From Massilia sp. IC2-477 (GTDB taxonomy: Bacteria; Pseudomonadota; Gammaproteobacteria; Burkholderiales; Burkholderiaceae_D): a stretch of DNA of 64,000 nucleotides. The notes beneath the pieces were generated by a model, which did not search any database, was not told the origin of the DNA, and saw only the letters and a program-made list of their open reading frames with translations. The number at the start of each line of letters is the position of its first letter. The first letter of the stretch is position 1. Positions 1-6,217 of this stretch are shown here, piece after piece. A program made the translations under genes and the position numbers. The DNA lies in the NCBI RefSeq assembly GCF_020707265.1, contig NZ_JAJFEQ010000011.1:62001-126000 (forward strand), given 5' to 3'.

Positions 1-863
1 TTCACCGCCGCGATGCGGTTCAGGGCCGCGATCATCGGCGTAATGCCGATGCCCGCCGACAGGAACACTACCGGCTCGTTCGATTCGGTATCGGGCAGGA
101 AGTCGCCGAACGGGTGGGTCACCTGCAGCAGGTCGCCCACATTCACGTTCTGGTGCAGCCAGGTCGACACTTCGCCCGCGGGATGGGCGCCACCATCCTC
201 GCGCTTGACCGAGATGCGCAGGCTGTCCTTGCCGTTGGCGTCCGACAGGCTGTACTGGCGCAGCTGGCGATGGCCGTCGGCGAAGTCGACCGCCACGCTC
301 ACATACTGGCCCGGCTTGAACGGGGGCAGGGCGGCGCCGTCCGCCGGATTGAGCCGGATCGAGATCACGTTCTCGCTTTCGCGCTTTACTTCCGTCACGC
401 GCATGGCCCGGGCCTCGCCCGGCTGCACGCCGGCTTCCTCGTACATCTTCGCTTCCTCATCGATCAGCAGGCGCGCGAGCGACGTATAGGCCTCTTCCCA
501 GGCCTTCAGAAGCGGCTCGGTGGCGGCGTCGCCCAGCACCGACTTGATTGCGCCGAGCAGGTGATGGCCGACGATCGGGTAGTGGTCGGCGCGGATGCCC
601 ACCGACGCGTGCTTGTGCACGATGCGGCTTACCACCGGCCCTAAAGCCGCGGCGTTGCCGATGTTGGCCGCGTAGGCAAACACCGCCGAGGCCAGCGACT
701 GCTGCTGCACGCCGCTGGTCTGGTTACCCATGTTGAACAGGTTCTTCAGCTCGGGATGGGCGTCGAACATGCTGCGGTAGAAGGTGGTGGTGATGGCCAG
801 GCCATGCTCGCGCAGGACCGGGACGGAGGCGTCGATGTAGGGACGTGAAGCGTTCGAGATCAT
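1..863 (-). CDS. hmp: Flavohaemoglobin / nitric oxide dioxygenase, 3' end outside window
   Basis: Cytosolic NO dioxygenase that converts NO to nitrate using O2, NAD(P)H, FAD and haem. About 287 residues are visible of the roughly 400 usual for the family; the C-terminal NAD-binding part is cut by the window edge. The globin domain has Tyr29 in the distal pocket (TTFYRSMF) and the proximal His85 (VHKHASVG), at the same numbers as E. coli Hmp. The FAD-domain motif RQYSLSD lies near residue 205 and the start of the NAD-binding region (AGIGITPM) is at the edge. The ATG at 863 is preceded by AAGGAAA. Two NsrR-like operators lie just upstream, which agrees with NO-induced expression. No frameshift is seen. 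Confidence 0.93.
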   Translation of the reverse strand, partial: MISNASRPYIDASVPVLREHGLAITTTFYRSMFDAHPELKNLFNMGNQTSGVQQQSLASAVFAYAANIGNAAALGPVVSRIVHKHASVGIRADHYPIVGHHLLGAIKSVLGDAATEPLLKAWEEAYTSLARLLIDEEAKMYEEAGVQPGEARAMRVTEVKRESENVISIRLNPADGAALPPFKPGQYVSVAVDFADGHRQLRQYSLSDANGKDSLRISVKREDGGAHPAGEVSTWLHQNVNVGDLLQVTHPFGDFLPDTESNEPVVFLSAGIGITPMIAALNRIAAV

Positions 864-877
864 GATGGGTTTCCTTA

Positions 878-900
878 TTGATGCATTAGATATGCATGTT
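878..900. promoter_or_regulatory. NsrR-like operator, proximal to hmp
   Basis: An 11-1-11 inverted repeat with halves TTGATGCATTA and ATATGCATGTT, each carrying ATGCAT. This is the arrangement of the NsrR consensus (AAGATGCATTT-N-AAATGCATCTT). It lies in the hmp 5' leader about 15 nt from the ATG and would block transcription or elongation when NsrR is bound. Assignment to NsrR rests on resemblance and on the neighbouring hmp gene; no nsrR gene is visible in the window. Confidence 0.6.
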
Positions 901-952
901 TAAAGCCAAAAAATGGTCCGGACTGGATCGTTGTTACCGTACGGACGCGACC

Positions 953-985
953 ATTCTAGCAAAAGATGCTGAGTAAATGCATCTT
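953..985 (-). promoter_or_regulatory. hmp promoter -10 with overlapping NsrR-like operator
   Basis: On the minus strand a -10-like TAGAAT lies at 958-953. Immediately upstream is an 11-1-11 repeat at 963-985 with halves AAGATGCTGAG and AAATGCATCTT; the second half is a perfect match to the NsrR half-site and the outer seven bases of each arm are exactly complementary. The operator fills the spacer upstream of the -10, the classic repressor position at hmp. It is also close to the divergent permease promoter, so it could influence both genes. Confidence 0.65.
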
Positions 986-1001
986 TTGGAAAACTATTTT
1001 C

Positions 1002-1028
1002 TTGGAATATTTCAACTGCCCCTATAAT
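1002..1028 (+). promoter_or_regulatory. Probable sigma-70 promoter of the permease gene
   Basis: TTGGAA at 1002-1007 and a perfect TATAAT at 1023-1028, 15 nt apart (short but usable), located 65 nt before the GTG start at 1093. It is divergent from the hmp promoter. Confidence 0.45.
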
Positions 1029-1092
1029 CGCAGGTTTTGACCGGCGGCCGATTGCGGGCCGTCGAAGACGCCGCCAATTCAAAGGACATGCC

Positions 1093-2556
1093 GTGAATCT
1101 GACCCTGGGCCAAAAGCTGATCCGCACCAAAACAGCTGAACGTCACCACGATGACGTGGACAGCGGCGGGGGCCTGCAACGTTCGCTCGGCCTGTTCCCG
1201 CTGACCATGATCGGGGTCGGCGCCACCATCGGCACCGGCATCTTCTTCACCATGGTCGAAGCGGTGCCCAAGGCCGGTCCGGCCGTGATCCTCTCCTTTT
1301 TGCTCGCCGCGCTGACCGCTGGCCTGACCGCGCTGTGCTATGCCGAGCTGGCCGGGCGCGTGCCGGCCGCCGGCTCCTCGTATTCCTTTGCCTATGCGAC
1401 CGTCGGCGAGTTCGCCGCCTTCATCGTGGCGGCCTGCCTGCTGCTCGAATACGGCCTGGCGGGAAGCGCGGTGGCGATCGGCTGGTCGGATTACCTGAAC
1501 AACTTCCTGGTGAACGCCTTCGGCTGGGAGATCCCGGCCCACCTGCGTTCGCCGATGTTCGTATCGGACCACCATAACGTCCACTTCAGCCCAGGTAACT
1601 TCAACCTGCCGCCGGTGATCCTGATCGCGATGTGCTGCTTCCTCCTCATCCGCGGCACCAAAGAATCGGCCACCACCAACGCCATCATGGTGCTGGTCAA
1701 GCTGGCGATCCTGATCTTCTTTGCCGTGATCGCGCTGACCGGCTTCGATGCCAACAACTTCACGCCCTTCTTCAACCCAGACGCCGACAGCGGCTACGTG
1801 GGCATGGCCGGCGTCACCGCCGCCGCCGGCACCGTGTTCTTCTCCTTCATCGGCCTGGACACCATCGCCACCGCCGGCGAAGAGACCAACAACCCACGCC
1901 GCAACGTCCCGATCGGCATCCTGGCCGCGCTCCTGATCGTGACCGTCTTCTACCTGCTGGTGGCGATTGCCGCGATGGGCGCCCAGCCCTCGCACATGTT
2001 CGCGGGCCAGCAGGCCGGCCTGTCGGTGATCCTGCAGAACGTGACCGGCCAGGCATGGCCGGCGCTGGTGCTGTCGGCCGGCGCCGTCGTGTCGGTGTTC
2101 TCGGTGACCCTGGTGACGATCTACGGCCAGACCCGCATCCTGTACGCCATCAGCCGCGACGGCCTGATCCCGAAGACCTTCCAGAAGGTGAGCAAGCGCA
2201 CCCAGGCTCCGGTCAGCAATACCCTGATCGTGTGCGCCGTGGTCGCCCTCGTGGCCGGCCTGGTCGACGCCACCTTCCTGTGGGACATGGTGAGCATGGG
2301 CACCCTGACCGCCTTCATCGTCGTCTCGATCGCGGTGCCGGTGATCCGCGCCAAGCAGGGCCGCGGCGAGCCGGGCGCCTTCCGTGTGCCCTTCGGCCCC
2401 TACGTCATCCCGGGCCTGTCGGTGCTGGCCTGCCTGTACATCATGAAAGACCTGTCGCCGGCCACCTTCCGCGTGTTCTTCATCTGGATGGCCGTGGCGG
2501 TTGCCACCTACTTCCTGTACAGCGTGCGCCACAGCCGCCTGAACAAGGCACAGTAA
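1093..2556 (+). CDS. APC-family amino acid permease (CAT / YfnA-like)
   Basis: A 487-residue inner-membrane transporter of the amino acid-polyamine-organocation superfamily, probably importing cationic or neutral amino acids by proton symport. A hydrophilic N-terminus of about 30 residues precedes the first membrane helix, which carries the substrate-site motif GVGATIGTGIFF (about residues 41-52). A further eleven or more hydrophobic segments follow, as usual in the cationic amino acid transporter subfamily. The start is GTG at 1093 behind AAAGGA; the ATG five bases earlier is followed at once by a stop. The next gene begins directly at the base after its TAA, so the two are likely translationally coupled. 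The exact substrate cannot be read from the sequence. Confidence 0.88.
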   Translation: MNLTLGQKLIRTKTAERHHDDVDSGGGLQRSLGLFPLTMIGVGATIGTGIFFTMVEAVPKAGPAVILSFLLAALTAGLTALCYAELAGRVPAAGSSYSFAYATVGEFAAFIVAACLLLEYGLAGSAVAIGWSDYLNNFLVNAFGWEIPAHLRSPMFVSDHHNVHFSPGNFNLPPVILIAMCCFLLIRGTKESATTNAIMVLVKLAILIFFAVIALTGFDANNFTPFFNPDADSGYVGMAGVTAAAGTVFFSFIGLDTIATAGEETNNPRRNVPIGILAALLIVTVFYLLVAIAAMGAQPSHMFAGQQAGLSVILQNVTGQAWPALVLSAGAVVSVFSVTLVTIYGQTRILYAISRDGLIPKTFQKVSKRTQAPVSNTLIVCAVVALVAGLVDATFLWDMVSMGTLTAFIVVSIAVPVIRAKQGRGEPGAFRVPFGPYVIPGLSVLACLYIMKDLSPATFRVFFIWMAVAVATYFLYSVRHSRLNKAQ

Positions 2557-3204
2557 ATGGAGAGCTTCGAACGGCGGCGCGACCGCTTTGCGCTGTTCGA
2601 TGCGATGGACAGCGCGGCGGTCAACATCTGCTTTCCACTGGAGCTGCCGGAATTCCGGCCCTGGTGCAAACAGCAGGGCCTGGCGCCCTTCCACGTGCTG
2701 CTGTATGCCGTGCTGCGTTCGGTGCTGAAGGTCGAGAACTTCCGCTACCGGATCCTGGACGGCGAAGTGATCCGCATCGAGCGCCTGATTCCTTCGTTTA
2801 CGGTGGTGAACCAGCACAATGACCTGAATTTCGCCCAGTTCGACTGGGCGGACGACTTGCGCGAATTCGTCGCACGCGGCGTGGCGGCGCGCGAGGATGC
2901 CAGCAATATGGCGGCCCTGAACATGGAATATGCCGCGCGCACGCCCCTGCAGGCCAAGGAGCAGGTCTTCATTACCTGCATCCCCTGGCTGGCGTTCACC
3001 TCGATCCAGCATCCAAGCGCCTCGCTGGCGCAGCCGGACATTCCGTCCTTCGCCTGGGGTAAATACCGCGACCTGCCGGACGGCCGCCTCGAGCTGCCGT
3101 TCTCGGTACAGGCCCACCATGGCTTCGTCGACGGCTTCCACATCCACCAGCTCGGCCAGCAGGTCGCCGCCGAACTAACCGCCATCATTTCACCAGCGGC
3201 CTGA
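2557..3204 (+). CDS. Chloramphenicol acetyltransferase-like acyltransferase
   Basis: A 215-residue protein of the trimeric CAT (CatA) fold. The active-site motif is present near the C-terminus as HHGFVDGFH (His187-His188, Asp192), matching the HHxxxDGFH signature in which the second His is the general base. The length fits the family (about 215). It abuts the permease gene with no spacer, so it is probably co-expressed; this suggests the natural substrate could be an imported amine or metabolite rather than chloramphenicol. Resistance activity cannot be claimed from sequence, since many chromosomal CAT homologues act on other substrates. Its 3' end overlaps the convergent hydrolase gene by 20 bases. 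Confidence 0.82.
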   Translation: MESFERRRDRFALFDAMDSAAVNICFPLELPEFRPWCKQQGLAPFHVLLYAVLRSVLKVENFRYRILDGEVIRIERLIPSFTVVNQHNDLNFAQFDWADDLREFVARGVAAREDASNMAALNMEYAARTPLQAKEQVFITCIPWLAFTSIQHPSASLAQPDIPSFAWGKYRDLPDGRLELPFSVQAHHGFVDGFHIHQLGQQVAAELTAIISPAA

Positions 3205-4267
3205 CCACTTCGAGCAGGCTGACGAGAAGCTTGCCCGGCTCTTCCCACGGCACCATGTGGGCCGAGCGCTCGAACCAGACGACGCGCTTGTAAGGCACAT
3301 CGACCTTTTCCATCCAGCTCACCGTGGGCGCGGCCGGCGTGGTGTAGTCGTGGCGGCCCAGGAACATCACGACGGGTACGGGGAAGCGCTTCACGCCTGA
3401 AAAATCCACGTCGAGGAATTCCGGCAGCACCCGGCTAAGTGTCAGCACGCTGCCCTTGTCGATGTCCTTCACCTGGCTCGGGGTGTACTCGGGCGAGAGC
3501 AGGGGACCGCGGAAGAAGTAGCCGGACTCGCTGCGGAAGGCCGACAGGCCGCCATAATGCTGCGGCCACTTGCGCGCGATGATGATGCGCTCGCGCGTGA
3601 TCGGCTTGTCGCCGGGGTAGGGCGCGATCGAGGCCATCTCCTTGACCGCCTCCACGTTGTTCTCGCGTTTGGCGCGCTCGTAGGCGTACTCGAAGCTGAT
3701 CCGCTCGTTCTCGCGCACGTTCAGGACCTGGCCGATGCCGACGTAGGCGTAGAACAGGTCGGGACGCTTCAGGGCCGCGCGCATGCCGACGATGGTGCCC
3801 CAGCTGTGGCCCATCAGGATCAGCTTGCGCTTGCCGTAGCGCGCCTTCAGGTGCTCGGCCACTTCGATCGCATCGTCGACGTAGCGCTCGATGCGGATGG
3901 TCGCGCCGACCTTGTCCGTATCGGCTTCGGCATAGCTCTTGCCGGCGCCGCGCTGGTCCCAGTTCGCCACGGTGAAGTATTCCTCGATCGGGCGCTGGAA
4001 CTGCCACATGGTGGGCGTCACGGGCGAGGCCGGGCCGCCGTGCACGAACAGGATCATCGGATTGCCGCGGTCCTGGCCGCGCACGTTGAGCCACTGATCG
4101 ACGCCGCCGATGCGGGTCTTGTACGAATCCTGCACACCGCCGGGTGCGCTGATGCGGTTCAGGTCTTCGATGATGGCGCGCGACTTCGCATAAGGGTCAG
4201 GGGCTTCCTGCGCCAGGGCGCAGGCGGATGCCAGCAGCGCGCCAATGAACAGCCATGCCTTCTTCAT
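3185..4267 (-). CDS. Exported alpha/beta hydrolase, S33 proline-iminopeptidase-like
   Basis: A 360-residue serine hydrolase. The start at 4267 was chosen because AAAGGA sits upstream and the product then begins with a clear signal peptide (MKKAWLFIGALLASACALA, cleavage before QE); an upstream extension of the frame lacks these. Seen in order: oxyanion motif HGGP (76-79), WDQRGAGKS (103-111) typical of prolyl aminopeptidases, nucleophile elbow GHSWG with Ser155, acid Asp307 (GRHDYTTP) and catalytic His337 (RSAHMVP). It is therefore likely an active periplasmic or secreted aminopeptidase or esterase. It is divergent from the S41-like gene and convergent, with overlap, to the CAT-like gene. A lipoprotein reading (ASAC) is possible but weaker. 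Confidence 0.85.
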   Translation of the reverse strand: MKKAWLFIGALLASACALAQEAPDPYAKSRAIIEDLNRISAPGGVQDSYKTRIGGVDQWLNVRGQDRGNPMILFVHGGPASPVTPTMWQFQRPIEEYFTVANWDQRGAGKSYAEADTDKVGATIRIERYVDDAIEVAEHLKARYGKRKLILMGHSWGTIVGMRAALKRPDLFYAYVGIGQVLNVRENERISFEYAYERAKRENNVEAVKEMASIAPYPGDKPITRERIIIARKWPQHYGGLSAFRSESGYFFRGPLLSPEYTPSQVKDIDKGSVLTLSRVLPEFLDVDFSGVKRFPVPVVMFLGRHDYTTPAAPTVSWMEKVDVPYKRVVWFERSAHMVPWEEPGKLLVSLLEVVRPLVK

Positions 4268-4482
4268 GTGTGCGTCCTTTCCGGTCGATGGAAATAGCAT
4301 AGCCCGGCATCTGCATAGGCGCACCCGCGACGCGACGAACTGCATGATCGGCGGGGCGAACGGTAACGCCCATCCTGTCCTGGTGCGGCCTGTTCCCTTC
4401 GATGCGCAGGCTGTCGCAGGCTCCACGCCGCCACACGGGCTCGTGATTAGGATGATCGCATCGACAAGCTGGGGGAGGCACC

Positions 4483-6087
4483 ATGTGGCGTTGGGTCGCG
4501 GCTGCGGTATGCATGACCGGCAGCCTGTCCGCATTCGGGCAAACAGCACAGCTCACGCCGCAGCAGTGGCGCGAGGACCTGAAGGTGATGGCGGAGACGA
4601 TGCCGGTGCGGCACCGCAACCTCTACCACACGATGTCGCGCGAGCAGTTCCAGGCCGCTGTCGCGGCGCTCGACGCGAAGCTGGACACCCTGCCGCGCCA
4701 CCAGGTCATTGTCGAGATGGCGCGCATTGTGGGCATGGTGGAAGACGGGCACACCAACATCGCGCCGACGCGCGACCCCAGGATCGGCTTTCGCGCGTTT
4801 CCGATCGCGCTCTACTTCTTCGACGACGGCCTGTACGTGCGCGCGGCCCACGAGCAGCACCGGGAGCTGGTCGGCGCGAAGCTCGTTGGCGTCGGCGGCA
4901 AGACGGTGGAACAGGCCTATGCGGCACTGCGCCAGATCGTCGGCCGCGACAACGAGCAGAACGCGCTGTTCTTCGTCCCGCACCTGCTGGTGATGCCGGA
5001 AGTGCTGCACGCCTTCGGCCTGTCCGACTCGCCCGAGCGGGCCCGTTTCGTGGTCGAACGCGATGGCAAGCGCAGTACCGTGGAACTGGCCACGCCGCAG
5101 CCCGCCACCATGATGCCGCCCGATACCGACACCAGCTTCATGCCGCGCCCCGGCTGGGTCGACGCGCGCGTCACGACGCCATTGTGGCTGCAGGATGCCG
5201 ACAGCAAGTTCCGCATGGAGTACCTCAAGCCGCACAAGCTGCTCTACGTGCAGCTCAACCAGGTCGGCAACGAGAAAGAGGAAACGCTGGCGCAGTTCGC
5301 GGCGCGCATCCAGCAGGCGGCGGCAAGCCAGCCGGTGGAGAAGATCGTGCTCGACCTGCGCCTGAACCGCGGCGGCAACGGCATGCTGGCGCCCCCATTG
5401 ATCGCCGCGCTGCTGCGTGCCACGCCGCTTGAGGCCAGGCGCGACCTGTTCGCGATCGTCGGCCGCAGCACCTTCTCGGCGGCGCAGTTCGTGGTGAATG
5501 ACCTGGAACACTATACCGAGGCCGTGCTGGTCGGCGAGCCGACCGGTGGCAGGCCGAACGCCCATAGCGACTCGCGCCGGATCACGCTGCCCAATAGCGG
5601 CATCACGGTGCGGGTATCGACCATCTGGTGGCAGGAGGACGAGCGCGACCGGCGACCATGGGTCGCGCCCACGGTGGCGGCGCCGCTCGGCTTTGACGCC
5701 TACCGCCGCGGCGAGGACCCGGCATTCACGGCGATCCTGGCCTACCGGCCGGCGCCGCCGCTGGCCGATCTGCTGCTGGCGGCGCCCGATGCGCTGCCGA
5801 AGACCTATGCCGACTGGCGCGCCCGGCCGCGTAACCGCTATGCGGATGTGCAGATGGCGTTCTACCGGGCCGGCCATGCGCTGCTGGCGAAAGGGTTGCC
5901 GGCAGAGGCACTGGTGGTGTTCAGGATGTGGGAGAAGGAGCATCCGCAGGCCGCGTATGCCTGGGACGGCATCGGCGCGGCGCAGCTGGCGCTCGGCGAG
6001 CGTGTGCAGGCGCGGGAAGCCTACCGCAAGGCGCTGGCGCTCGACCGCAGTTTGGCGTCCGCACTGGCTGCGCTGGAGAAGTTGTAG
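4483..6087 (+). CDS. Exported S41-family peptidase-like protein with C-terminal TPR region
   Basis: A 534-residue protein with a signal peptide (about residues 1-20, ending AFG-QTAQ). The start follows a strong GGGGGAGG. The S41 (tail-specific protease/tricorn core) features are EDGHTN (87-92), a short PDZ-like stretch VGAKLVGVGGK (130-140), DLRLNRGGNG (291-300) and the nucleophile segment STFSAAQF with probable Ser332. The last 65 residues look like one or two TPR helices-pairs. It probably degrades peptides in the periplasm. The TAG stop is supplied by the first three bases of a dispersed palindromic repeat that begins at 6084. Confidence 0.8.
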   Translation: MWRWVAAAVCMTGSLSAFGQTAQLTPQQWREDLKVMAETMPVRHRNLYHTMSREQFQAAVAALDAKLDTLPRHQVIVEMARIVGMVEDGHTNIAPTRDPRIGFRAFPIALYFFDDGLYVRAAHEQHRELVGAKLVGVGGKTVEQAYAALRQIVGRDNEQNALFFVPHLLVMPEVLHAFGLSDSPERARFVVERDGKRSTVELATPQPATMMPPDTDTSFMPRPGWVDARVTTPLWLQDADSKFRMEYLKPHKLLYVQLNQVGNEKEETLAQFAARIQQAAASQPVEKIVLDLRLNRGGNGMLAPPLIAALLRATPLEARRDLFAIVGRSTFSAAQFVVNDLEHYTEAVLVGEPTGGRPNAHSDSRRITLPNSGITVRVSTIWWQEDERDRRPWVAPTVAAPLGFDAYRRGEDPAFTAILAYRPAPPLADLLLAAPDALPKTYADWRARPRNRYADVQMAFYRAGHALLAKGLPAEALVVFRMWEKEHPQAAYAWDGIGAAQLALGERVQAREAYRKALALDRSLASALAALEKL

Positions 6088-6160
6088 GGTGGGCGGCTAA
6101 CATCACCGCGTGGGCGTTCGTGTTTTAGGCCACTGGCCTAAAACACCCCGCCCACCCTAC
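6084..6160. repeat. Palindromic repeat family A, copy 1 (short form)
   Basis: Bounded by inverted arms GTAGGGTGGGCGG (6084-6096) and CCGCCCACCCTAC (6148-6160). Inside is the family hallmark CACCGCGTGGGCG and a second strong hairpin, TGTTTTAGGCC/GGCCTAAAACA. It sits at a convergent gene junction and contributes the TAG of the upstream gene. Further copies lie at 15896, 28835, 48109 and 54975-55072. Confidence 0.85.
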
Positions 6161-6199
6161 AAAAGCAAACGCCACGCGGCCTCTCGGCGGCGTGGCGTT
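6161..6199 (-). terminator. Rho-independent terminator of the S46 peptidase gene
   Basis: Read on the minus strand: stem AACGCCACGC / GCGTGGCGTT (6199-6190 and 6177-6168) with a 12-nt loop that can pair further, followed by a U-rich TTTGCTTTT. It lies 19 bases beyond the stop of the S46 gene and next to repeat copy 1. Confidence 0.7.
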
Positions 6200-6217
6200 C
6201 GTTAAAGCTAGCCCTGC

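Noticed and set aside
1012-3147. Minus-strand open frame over the permease and CAT-like genes
   Set aside because: His/Gly/Asp-rich shadow without recognisable domains, opposite to two genes with clear motifs.
2557-3204. CAT-like gene as an acquired chloramphenicol-resistance gene
   Set aside because: Base composition matches the neighbours, it is coupled to a permease and no mobile element is near; resistance cannot be claimed.
4205-4267. Lipoprotein reading of the hydrolase (Cys after ASA)
   Set aside because: The -3 residue is Ala rather than Leu/Val/Ile and a better signal peptidase I site (ALA before QE) follows directly.
3185-4549. Longer version of the alpha/beta hydrolase with about 94 extra N-terminal residues
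   Set aside because: The extension lacks a ribosome site and would bury the signal peptide that begins at 4267.
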